From Arthrobacter pascens (GTDB lineage: Bacteria > Actinomycetota > Actinomycetes > Actinomycetales > Micrococcaceae): a DNA stretch of 64,000 nucleotides. The translations under genes were made by a program, and so were the position numbers. Each line of letters starts with the position of its first letter. Position 1 is the stretch's first letter. Positions 41,259-49,023 of the stretch are shown here, in pieces. The notes beneath the pieces were generated by a model. It saw only the letters and a list, made by a program, of their open reading frames with translations. It did not search any database and was not told the origin of the DNA. The DNA lies in NCBI RefSeq assembly GCF_017052465.1, contig NZ_JAFHKT010000151.1, positions 434,001 to 498,000 on the forward strand. Reading direction: 5' to 3'.

Positions 41259-42707
41259 ATGACTGTTCAACCGTCAATGGTTGATCCAAGCCATCCGATT
41301 CCCGTCTATGCCCAGCTGAAGTCCCACATCATGGAGATGGTCCTCAACGGACGGTACGGAGTCGACGGGCAGCTGCCCACTGAATCCGAGCTGTGTCAGC
41401 ATTTCGGCTTGAGTAGAACGCCGGTTCATCGCGCGCTGGCTGAACTGGCCTCGGACGGCGTGGTGATCAGACACCGCCGCCGCGGAACGTTCGTTGCGCC
41501 GGAATGGCTTGAAAAGCAGGCGGGGAAGCGCGTGCTGACGGTTGTCGTGCCCAAGGGGCCGTGGTCGCGTCTCTTGCAAACAGAGGCGCCGGCCGACCTT
41601 ACGGTGTCGATCACCGTTGTCGAGCTTGACTCGTTGCATGACTACCTCGCCCAGGCCGTGGCGAGCGGCGTCGCCCCCGACCTGGCGTTGGTCGATTCCG
41701 TATGGGTGCCGGAGTTCGCCGCAGCCGGCTACTTTCGGGCGCTGGATGACTTGGATGCCCAATGGGCTCGTGAGGAGTACCGCGAGCGCTTCGCCCAGGC
41801 GTTCGTGGTCGCGCAGACTATTGGGGACTCTTCGGTTGCCGTTCAGCTGGAAGCGGACGTGGCCGGGCTCTGGTATGACCGGAACGTTCTCCAGAAGGCC
41901 GGACTTCGGTCCCCCAAGACCTGGGCGGAGCTGCTGGATGCCTGCGCAACGTTAAGTCGTGGAGGCATGACGGCGCCGCTGGTGCTTCCAGCAGGTCCCG
42001 CTTCAGGCGAGGCGGCAACATACTGTCTCCTCGCGCTGTTGGCATCAAACGGTTCAGCGATCCTGGGCCCGACCGGCGTATTGCCTGACCGGGCTCAGTT
42101 GGTCGAGGCGTTGGAATACCTCCAGAAGCTCGTGGCTGCGGATGCCATACGGCCGGAATCAGTTGAATACACCAGAGACCAGCCCATCAAAATGTTGGCT
42201 ACGGGCCAGGCCGTCTTTGCCTTCGGCGGCAGCTACGAACTACCGGCGCTCGCGGCGAATGCGGGTCTGGACCAGGAGCGCGCATGGAAGCGATTCGGCT
42301 TCCTGCCGACCCCTGCGGGTCCCTCCGGCAGTCCGGCTACGCTCGCCGGGGGTATGGCCCTCGGGATCTTCCGCCAGGCAAAACGACCTGACCTCGCTCT
42401 GCACCTGATCCAAGCGCTTGTGTCTTCCGAGGCCCAATCCCGCATGGCCTTATCGACGGGACAGATTCCGACCCGTACGGCGGTTATCTCCCGTGTCGCA
42501 GCGGAGGACTCACTCCTCGCGCAGTCCTCGGCCATGCTCGAAGGGGCAGTGGTGCGGCCGGCCGTGCCATCCTACGATCGGGTTTCCCAGCAACTCCAGA
42601 AGATGTTCGCCGATATTATTCTCGGCCGAATCAGCCCAGCCGCTGCAAGTGAATACACGGCGGAGCTGATCTCCGCCATCACGGGGCTTCCCGTGGCCCA
42701 AAGCTAG
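41259..42707 (+). CDS. Hybrid regulator: GntR DNA-binding domain fused to an ABC solute-binding-protein domain
   Basis: 482 aa. Residues about 14-82 are a GntR winged helix (PVYAQLKSHIMEMVLNG, LPTESELCQHFGLSRTPVHR, DGVVIRHRRRGTFV). Residues about 92-480 read as a family-1 (MalE-like) binding protein: LPDLALVDSVWVPEFA-like segment, GLWYDRNVLQKAG, PKTWAELLDAC, and FAFGGSYELPA. There is no signal peptide or lipobox, and the DNA-binding part is N-terminal, so the protein should be cytoplasmic and sense a ligand with the binding-protein fold. GGGAG lies about 8 nt before the ATG. A binding protein, two permeases and an amidase follow downstream. Confidence 0.8.
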   Translation: MTVQPSMVDPSHPIPVYAQLKSHIMEMVLNGRYGVDGQLPTESELCQHFGLSRTPVHRALAELASDGVVIRHRRRGTFVAPEWLEKQAGKRVLTVVVPKGPWSRLLQTEAPADLTVSITVVELDSLHDYLAQAVASGVAPDLALVDSVWVPEFAAAGYFRALDDLDAQWAREEYRERFAQAFVVAQTIGDSSVAVQLEADVAGLWYDRNVLQKAGLRSPKTWAELLDACATLSRGGMTAPLVLPAGPASGEAATYCLLALLASNGSAILGPTGVLPDRAQLVEALEYLQKLVAADAIRPESVEYTRDQPIKMLATGQAVFAFGGSYELPALAANAGLDQERAWKRFGFLPTPAGPSGSPATLAGGMALGIFRQAKRPDLALHLIQALVSSEAQSRMALSTGQIPTRTAVISRVAAEDSLLAQSSAMLEGAVVRPAVPSYDRVSQQLQKMFADIILGRISPAAASEYTAELISAITGLPVAQS

Positions 42708-42915
42708 TTCCCCTCTCATCTCCCCAAAAGATCCACGCGCGCTCAAGCGCAGACCCGTACGCACAGCCGACTGACATCTGCCATAGGGCGGCAGGCCGCT
42801 TTTGATCACGCGGGCGCAGGAGGCTTCGGCCCGAGCTGTTGCCCCGATGGGGTGGACTCTGCACTGATGTCGGTCTCGCAAACCTTGATTTAGCAACAGA
42901 AAGAGCCCTTGGGGG

Positions 42916-42966
42916 TTGACACCGGCAGCGGACTCCACTCATATTTGTCACTACGCAGTGACAAAT
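42916..42966 (+). promoter_or_regulatory. Promoter with strong operator for the ABC-amidase operon
   Basis: TTGACA (42916-42921) with a CATATT -10-like hexamer at 42940-42945. A perfect palindrome overlaps the -10 and start: arms ATTTGTCACT (42943-42952) and AGTGACAAAT (42957-42966) around ACGC. A repressor bound there would block transcription. The upstream GntR/binding-protein hybrid is the natural candidate. Confidence 0.7.
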
Positions 42967-42992
42967 CACACACCCTCTGACTGGAGACACGG

Positions 42993-44312
42993 ATGATCAA
43001 CTTAGGAACAGGGCAGGCAAAGCGGCGTTCAGCTATCGCCCTCCTCGCAACCGTCGCACTCGGCTTGGCAACAACGAGCTGCAGCCCGGGCAATGACGCG
43101 CCGAAGGCGGATGGGCCCCCGTCGGGAGACATCCGGGTGCTCTCTAACTGGAGTGGTCCGGAGGCAGAAGCGTTCGACGCCGTGGTCAAAGGCTTCTCGG
43201 CGAAATACCCCGACGTTTCCGTCAAGGTGGAAAGTGTTCCCTTCGACCAGACACAGTCTGTGCTGACCCAGCAGTTCGCGGCTGGAAGCCCCCCCGACGC
43301 TGCTGTTGCCCTCCCCGGGATGGTCCGTCAGCTCTCGCAGCAGGGCCTCTTGATGGACGTTGACGGGATTTGGGACACCTGGGTCAAGAACGGTGAATAC
43401 AATGACTCGCTGCGCGCGATAGCGGCCGGCAGCGACAATCACACGGACGCGGTCTACGTGAAGGGCAATGTCAACGGGCTGATCTGGCACACCACCGCCC
43501 GGACGAAGGCTCTCGGTATGTCAGCGCCGCCCGCCACATGGCCTGAACTGACGACCATGCTGGACAAGTACAAGGCCAGCGGGGTTGCGCCGTTCAGCGT
43601 CGGCGCAAAAGATGTCTGGGTCCCAACTCAGTGGATGGATCCCATTCTCCTAAACGTTGCTGGGGAGGAAAAGTTCAATAAACTCGCCCGGGGCGAAATC
43701 GGCTGGGACGATGCGGATGTCGCTAAGGCCGTCACCGTATTTTCCACCATGATTCGGGACTACTGGCCCAAAAACGCACTCGACACCGGCTTCTCCGACG
43801 AAACCTGTGGATGGGTGAAGGGAAAGAATGCGTTCGCAAACAACGGTGCGTTTGTGAACGGCATCGTCGCCTCGTGTGATCCGTCCTTGAGGCCGGGTAC
43901 CGACTACACCTTTTTCACTCTCCCCCCGTTCGAGGGCACTGACAAGCCTGCCCAGGCCGTCAGCGGCGACCTCTTCGTGGGCGCGAAAGAATCAAAGAAC
44001 CCTGTTGCCACCCGGGCGTTCCTGGAGTACCTCGGATCGGTTGATGCCCAAACGATCTGGGCCAAGCGCGGAGGGTACATTGCTCCGAACATGAAGGTCC
44101 CTTCCAGCGTCTACCCCACCGCCAACGACAAAGCCGCAGCGGAGCTCTGGCCTAAGGACGCCGCCAGCCAGGCCGGGTACGACCTCGATGACTGGATTGG
44201 CGGGGAGCTGCAGAGCAAGTACCGTAACGCCCTCGTTGAACTCGTACGGTCCCAGGACGCGGCTGCCTTCATCGACACGATGAAGGCAGCGGACACCCGC
44301 TCGAACGGATAG
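42993..44312 (+). CDS. Solute-binding lipoprotein of an ABC importer
   Basis: 439-aa family-1 binding protein. Signal KRRSAIALLATVALG with lipobox TTSC, lipidated Cys30. It has typical segments VLSNWSGPEAEAFDAVVKGF, VPFDQTQSVLTQQFAAGSPPD and WGWVKGKNAF-like motifs. First gene of the transporter. Its fold is the same as the effector domain of the hybrid regulator upstream, so the two may bind related ligands. Confidence 0.88.
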   Translation: MINLGTGQAKRRSAIALLATVALGLATTSCSPGNDAPKADGPPSGDIRVLSNWSGPEAEAFDAVVKGFSAKYPDVSVKVESVPFDQTQSVLTQQFAAGSPPDAAVALPGMVRQLSQQGLLMDVDGIWDTWVKNGEYNDSLRAIAAGSDNHTDAVYVKGNVNGLIWHTTARTKALGMSAPPATWPELTTMLDKYKASGVAPFSVGAKDVWVPTQWMDPILLNVAGEEKFNKLARGEIGWDDADVAKAVTVFSTMIRDYWPKNALDTGFSDETCGWVKGKNAFANNGAFVNGIVASCDPSLRPGTDYTFFTLPPFEGTDKPAQAVSGDLFVGAKESKNPVATRAFLEYLGSVDAQTIWAKRGGYIAPNMKVPSSVYPTANDKAAAELWPKDAASQAGYDLDDWIGGELQSKYRNALVELVRSQDAAAFIDTMKAADTRSNG

Positions 44313-44338
44313 TCGTGACTGTCACGAAGAAGGAAAGC

Positions 44339-45373
44339 ATGACGACCACGGAAAAGGTGGCGGCGCCCACCCTAAAAGCAGCCCGCACTCCTGGAACCCG
44401 CCGAAGGCAGGGCCGCGCAAAGATCACGCCCTACTTGTTCGTCGGACCCATTCTCCTTGTATTCGCTGGCTTTTACCTGTGGCCCGCGCTCAGCACTATC
44501 GCCTCGAGTTTGTTCACGTGGGGGATGCTCAACCCGTGGGAGCTTGGTGCACCCTCGGAGTGGGACTATGTCGGCCTTTCCAATTACTCTTCGACACTAT
44601 CGAGTGCAGATTTTTGGAACGCGGCACTGAACAGCGCCATCTGGCTCATCGTCTTTCCGGTCCTCGTGCTGGCCGTGTCCTTTCCGTTGGCACTGTTGGT
44701 GTGGAACGCGCGGCGTGGTTCTGGCATCTTCCGCAGTATCTTTATCCTGCCCATGACGATCTCGCTGTCAGCCGCTGGCATCATCTGGTCATTTATCTAC
44801 AACCCCGATCCGAACAAGGGCGTGTTGAACGCACTCTTGCGGGTGGTGGGCCTCGAAGATGCCTCGTTTACGTTTGGGCCCCTTGAAGTCCACGCCGGAC
44901 AGTGGCTGTCCAACCCTGGCATTTTGCATCTGGGCATGGCCGACGTTCGTTTTGCCAACCTGTTCGTGATTATCCCGGCCGTGTGGGCTTTTGCAGGCTT
45001 TGGTGTCATAACCTTCACCGCCGGGCTGACATCGGTGCCCAGCGAACTGCTGGATGCGGCTCGAGTCGACGGGGCAAAGCAGTCCCAGCTGGTTCGGCAC
45101 GTCGTCATTCCCAGTCTCAGGCCCTCCATAGTGGTGGTTGCGGTCGTCAGCGTGATCTTCGCCCTGCGCACCTTCGACATCGTCCTCGTCACAACCGCGG
45201 GGGGTCCGGCCAAGGACACCGAGGTACTCGCCATGCTCCTGTGGAGGCAGGTGTTCCAGTATTTGGACACACCTCAGGGCGGGCTCGCTGCCGCCATAGC
45301 GGTCCTCATGTCGGTGTTCATGATCATCATTTCCCTTCCCTATATCCGCGCGACACTGAAGGAACAGCAATGA
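44339..45373 (+). CDS. ABC transporter permease (MalF type)
   Basis: 344 aa, basic head then six spans; EAA loop LLDAARVDGAKQSQL...IPSLRP. The ATG at 44339 follows GAAGGAA closely; GTG 44315 is possible but lacks a ribosome-binding site. It overlaps the next permease gene by 4 nt. Confidence 0.88.
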   Translation: MTTTEKVAAPTLKAARTPGTRRRQGRAKITPYLFVGPILLVFAGFYLWPALSTIASSLFTWGMLNPWELGAPSEWDYVGLSNYSSTLSSADFWNAALNSAIWLIVFPVLVLAVSFPLALLVWNARRGSGIFRSIFILPMTISLSAAGIIWSFIYNPDPNKGVLNALLRVVGLEDASFTFGPLEVHAGQWLSNPGILHLGMADVRFANLFVIIPAVWAFAGFGVITFTAGLTSVPSELLDAARVDGAKQSQLVRHVVIPSLRPSIVVVAVVSVIFALRTFDIVLVTTAGGPAKDTEVLAMLLWRQVFQYLDTPQGGLAAAIAVLMSVFMIIISLPYIRATLKEQQ

Positions 45374-46203
45374 GGCAACGTCGGTGGACAGTATTCGCCC
45401 TGTACGGCATCTTGACGCTGGCCAGCATTATTTGGTTGGTGCCTGTCGTGACCGCAGCCATGATCTCGATACTCCCGCTGGACCAGAGCGGCACAGGATG
45501 GTGGCGCGCCGATCTTTCCACTGCCACTCTGGAAAACTACGGCCGCGCCTGGCAGCAGGGGCTGTCGACATACACGCTCAACAGCTTCATCATCTCCATC
45601 AGCTCCGTCGCACTCACCGTAGTACTGGGAACGTCCGCGGCGTATGCGTTCGCACGGATGAAATTCCGGCTCAAAGGGCTGCTGTATTTTCTTCTGATCA
45701 CCACCATGATCGTTCCCGTACAGATCATCCTCATCCCGCTCGTTCCCTGGTTCCGGACCCTGAACCTGAATGAAGGGCCCGCACAGTTCCTCGGAATCGC
45801 TCTCGTGCACACCGCCTTTGGTGCAGGCTGGGCCCTGTTCATGCTCATAGGCTTCTTCTCGCAGATACCGGAGGAGGTCCTTGAGTCGGCCCGGCTGGAC
45901 GGGGCAAGCGAATTTCAGGCTTTTCGACGTATCGCACTTCCCTTGGCAGTTCCCGGAATCGTGTCGTTTATCATCATCGACTTCGTCTTCGTGTGGAACG
46001 ACCTCCTCATGGGGCTGACCCTGCTCGACAGCAACCACCGGCCGCTGACCGTGGGTTTGGCGAACCTACAGGCTCCCCAACTTAACCAGGACGACCTGAT
46101 CTCCTCAGGGTCCATCCTTGCCATCATCCCCCCATTGCTTCTGTTCGCACTCCTGAACCGCTACTACGTCCGCGGGCTCTACGCCGGCGCCGTGAAAGGC
46201 TAA
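45370..46203 (+). CDS. ABC transporter permease (MalG type)
   Basis: 277 aa with six spans; EAA loop LESARLDGASEFQAF...LPLAVPG. It is coupled to the preceding permease (ATGA). No ATPase gene is present in this unit, so a shared ATPase such as the UgpC-type protein at 36.7-37.8 kb may drive it. Confidence 0.88.
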   Translation: MRQRRWTVFALYGILTLASIIWLVPVVTAAMISILPLDQSGTGWWRADLSTATLENYGRAWQQGLSTYTLNSFIISISSVALTVVLGTSAAYAFARMKFRLKGLLYFLLITTMIVPVQIILIPLVPWFRTLNLNEGPAQFLGIALVHTAFGAGWALFMLIGFFSQIPEEVLESARLDGASEFQAFRRIALPLAVPGIVSFIIIDFVFVWNDLLMGLTLLDSNHRPLTVGLANLQAPQLNQDDLISSGSILAIIPPLLLFALLNRYYVRGLYAGAVKG

Positions 46204-46206
46204 CCA

Positions 46207-47016
46207 ATGACCCCCAAATCTGATGAGACAGTCAGGGCCGCCATCATCCAGTTGGAACTCCCCAACGGTGACCTGGACGGCAACCGCGCAGCGTACCGAG
46301 ACGCCCTCCTGTCCCTTGGTGACGCCGACCTGGTCGTCACCCCTGAACTGTTTATCTCCGGCTACGACCTGAAGATGATCGACGATCGAGGCGATGACCT
46401 CAGCGAGTCCCTAAACGGTCCAACCGTGGAAATTACACGGGAGATCGCCGCCGAGAAGAATTTCACCGTCGTGGTCGGGCTCCTTGAGAAAGGTGACGAC
46501 GGCAAACTCTATGACACCGCGGTCACCGTCACCCCGTCAGGTGAGGCCTGGCCCTACCGTAAGAGCCACCTCTTCCCGACCGAATTCGAGCGGTTCACTC
46601 CCGGCGACGAACTTTTCGTCGTGCCTACTCCAGTTGGGGTCCTGGGCCCGCAGATCTGCTTTGAACACGCGTTCCCGGCAATTGCCACCACCCTGGCCAT
46701 GGAAGGAGCCCAAATCATTGTCATCCCGTCAGCGGTCGGGGACGGATACGACCACCTGCTGACCTTGCGCTCACGCGCCCGAGCACAGGACAACCAGATC
46801 TTCGTCGTCGCCGCCAACCTGAACGGGAACGGCTTCTGCGGACATTCCCTCATCGCAGGGCCACGCGGAAACGTGTTGGCGTCCGCATCACACGAAGACG
46901 CCATCCTCCGGGCCGACCTCGACCTGAGCCTTACCGGGCTGGAGCGACAGCAGGAGCAATCACTTCGGCTTGCCCGACCCGAGCTGTACGTGTCAAAACG
47001 GGCCACGGCACGCTGA
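46207..47016 (+). CDS. Carbon-nitrogen hydrolase (nitrilase superfamily)
   Basis: 269-aa amidase. The catalytic triad is Glu47 (VVTPELFISGYD), Lys119 (YRKSHLF) and Cys151 (QICFEHAFP). It starts 3 nt past the permease stop. The association implies that the imported compound carries an amide, carbamoyl or nitrile group, or yields one. Close relatives include omega-amidases and N-carbamoyl hydrolases; the specific substrate cannot be read off. Confidence 0.85.
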   Translation: MTPKSDETVRAAIIQLELPNGDLDGNRAAYRDALLSLGDADLVVTPELFISGYDLKMIDDRGDDLSESLNGPTVEITREIAAEKNFTVVVGLLEKGDDGKLYDTAVTVTPSGEAWPYRKSHLFPTEFERFTPGDELFVVPTPVGVLGPQICFEHAFPAIATTLAMEGAQIIVIPSAVGDGYDHLLTLRSRARAQDNQIFVVAANLNGNGFCGHSLIAGPRGNVLASASHEDAILRADLDLSLTGLERQQEQSLRLARPELYVSKRATAR

Positions 47017-47056
47017 CCTCGTTGCTCTTCAATATGGCCACACCGCCGATGACCGT

Positions 47057-47086
47057 GGCTGCTCCGCTGCGGGAGGCGGAGCAGCC
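47057..47086 (+). terminator. Candidate terminator after the amidase gene
   Basis: Perfect 11-bp stem GGCTGCTCCGC/GCGGAGCAGCC with an 8-nt loop, 40 nt past the stop. No T-run. Confidence 0.5.
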
Positions 47087-47219
47087 TGCCGGCAGCCTGG
47101 GCCTGCACGGCTAGACGGCTGAGGTGGACAGGCCGGGCCCTCCTGAAAGACGGCGGGATTCTGCGCCGGCCCGGCGGGGCAGAATCTGGTCCACCCCCGC
47201 CGGGCGGTCACCTGCCGTT

Positions 47220-47245
47220 GGATGGTGGATGGTGGATGGTGGATG
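47220..47245. repeat. 7-bp tandem repeat
   Basis: Three complete GGATGGT units followed by GGATGTT, in non-coding decayed DNA. Confidence 0.8.
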
Positions 47246-47329
47246 TTGGCCATGCTGGCATCGAAGCCGTGCTCGCATTGTCCATTCGACTCCCACGTGT
47301 GTTCGGACAGGAACCGTGGGTCAGCCTCG

Positions 47330-47847
47330 AAGCGCGCCAGCCGTGAATGGCTGTGGGCCGTTGGCTGTGACGGCGGGTTCACGTCCTCCAGCCCGCCCAG
47401 CCGCGATCTTCTCGGTTATGAACCTTCCGAACTGCTGGGACAGCACTGCAGTGACGTTATCGACTTCGATGAACTTGCGGCCGCAAGGAAGGCGACGTCG
47501 GCGCTGGAACACGATGCAGGAACTTGGTCAGCGCTTCTTACGGTCTGCTGCCATCGCGACGGGACCCGAGGCCCGGTCGAAATCGCCAGCAGGCCAGGAC
47601 AAGGGCTGGAATGCCTGCGGGATACGAGGGCATAACAAGGCCCTTGGATCCGCGAAGAGCCAATGCGGATGCGGCCAAAACGGTCAGGACCCGCATCAAC
47701 CGTGTGCTCTCCCAGAAGACCCTGCAGCCTTGGTTCCAGCCGATCCGCTGCCTGAACACGGGAACTGTTATCGGCGCCGAGGCCTTGACCCTCGGCTTCA
47801 CTGGGAAAACCGTCAGACAACCCAGAAGTATGGCTGAAATGGCACAC
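47330..47847 (+). pseudogene. Broken PAS-EAL (c-di-GMP phosphodiesterase-like) gene
   Basis: One frame up to about 47600 encodes a PAS-like stretch (SRDLLGYEPSELLGQH, FDELAAARKATSALEHD, RDGTRGPVEIASRP). Another frame from about 47615 continues with AGYEGITRPLDP, a short helical linker, and the start of an EAL domain (LQPWFQPIRCLNTGTVIGAEALT), then departs from the family and stops at 47848. A frameshift and a lost C-terminus are therefore evident. The rest of the 47017-48060 stretch has no intact gene that I can recognise. Confidence 0.65.
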
Positions 47848-48060
47848 TGAGACTGCCCTCGATGACTGGCCGTCTCCCCAGGATCACTAAACGCACCGGA
47901 CGCGATGCAACGTACCGGATCGATTTACTCGGGTCCACCCCTGCTCACAGGATTTGGCCTTCGCGACCGCCTCAAGGCAAGGAAGTTGAAGGGCTTTCCG
48001 TGCCCGGGCAAAGCGGCACCGGGATGGACATTGCAGATGCTGGCGCCTTTTCCGGGCGCA

Positions 48061-48831
48061 TCAGCGTTGAACAAGGGAGGTTTCATATCCGAAACGGTCC
48101 GCGCGGTAGGAGTGTTTGCCATATGTTATTGGGCGTCCGGTGGCATCGGAGGCCACGCGTTCGATGCTCACCAAAGCCATGCCCGGATTCAGCTGCAGAA
48201 GTGACGCCCGGTTGGCATCAGCGGTACTGGCCCCAATGCGTTGAAGAACAACCTTCGGCGTTACGCCAGCGTCCCGGAGAATTTCTCCAAGTTCATTCGT
48301 TCGCAACGTCACTTCGTCAAGATCCTTGACCCCGTCTCTTACCCAATCTTCCAAGATAGCCAAGGTTTCGCCACCGGTTCTGCGTAGGCGTGTGAAGTGG
48401 TGAACCGTGTCATCGGGTCGGAGCCCGAGGGCCTGCCGGACCCTCTCATCCGGTAACGTCCGGCAGTACGACAGGACTTCTGTTGTCGATGGATGTGCGC
48501 TTTGCTCTGAGTCCTCTATGAGGCCGGACAGCTCCCGGCGGCGGCTAACGGAGTTCGCAACGACTCGCGTTCCGATTCCGCGTTGTCGGACGAGCACTCC
48601 AGACCGGACGAGTTCGTCCAGGGCCTGACGGATCGTGGGGAGCGAGAGCCGCAGCCGCGAGCTCAGAGCTGATTCACTTTGCAAAAGATCTCCGGAACTC
48701 AGCGCCCCGCTGGATATCGCGGCTTCGATTCCGGAGGCCACTTGCTTGTAAAGCGACACGGGAGACGCCTTGTCAACAGAGAGCAACAGTGGGGTCGGCA
48801 ACTTCCGCTCCTTCTTGGCGTGGATTGGCAT
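48061..48831 (-). CDS. GntR/HutC-family regulator with UTRA domain
   Basis: 256 aa. GntR winged helix at about 22-90 (SLYKQVASGIEAAISSG, SALSSRLRLSLPTIRQALDEL, GIGTRVV), then a UTRA ligand domain (about 110-250) with GGETLAILEDWV, IGASTADANRASLLQLNPGMALVSIERVASDATGRPI and KHSYRADRFGYE. UTRA domains bind small effectors, often sugar derivatives. It lies downstream of the fused oxidoreductase gene on the same strand, after a hairpin. Confidence 0.87.
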   Translation of the reverse strand: MPIHAKKERKLPTPLLLSVDKASPVSLYKQVASGIEAAISSGALSSGDLLQSESALSSRLRLSLPTIRQALDELVRSGVLVRQRGIGTRVVANSVSRRRELSGLIEDSEQSAHPSTTEVLSYCRTLPDERVRQALGLRPDDTVHHFTRLRRTGGETLAILEDWVRDGVKDLDEVTLRTNELGEILRDAGVTPKVVLQRIGASTADANRASLLQLNPGMALVSIERVASDATGRPITYGKHSYRADRFGYETSLVQR

Positions 48832-48854
48832 TGCAGCAGGCCGCCGTAACGAAA

Positions 48855-48900
48855 GGCGCGGTTAGCGGCGGACGTTAAAACGTCTTCCACTAACCGCGCC
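48855..48900 (-). promoter_or_regulatory. Nested dyad: terminator-like stem around an operator-like palindrome
   Basis: Outer arms GGCGCGGTTAG and CTAACCGCGCC (11 bp) enclose, with exactly 5 nt on each side, the inner palindrome GACGTT-AA-AACGTC (48871-48884). It lies 24 nt upstream of the GntR start. Read on the minus strand it is followed by TTTCGTT, so it may end the upstream operon and also serve as the regulator's binding site. Confidence 0.55.
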
Positions 48901-49023
48901 CGAGTGCCGCCCTATGGGCGGGTTCCCCCCCGGTATCGACACATCGGCCTGGCCTGCGTGAGCCTTCACGGTGCCGGGATGGAACTTTAGAGTTGCCTGC
49001 CCGAAGCCCCTACATTCAGCCGT

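Noticed and set aside
47862..48329. 155-residue plus-strand frame next to the PAS-EAL remnant
   Set aside because: Overlaps the GntR gene in antisense and shows no EAL or other family continuation.
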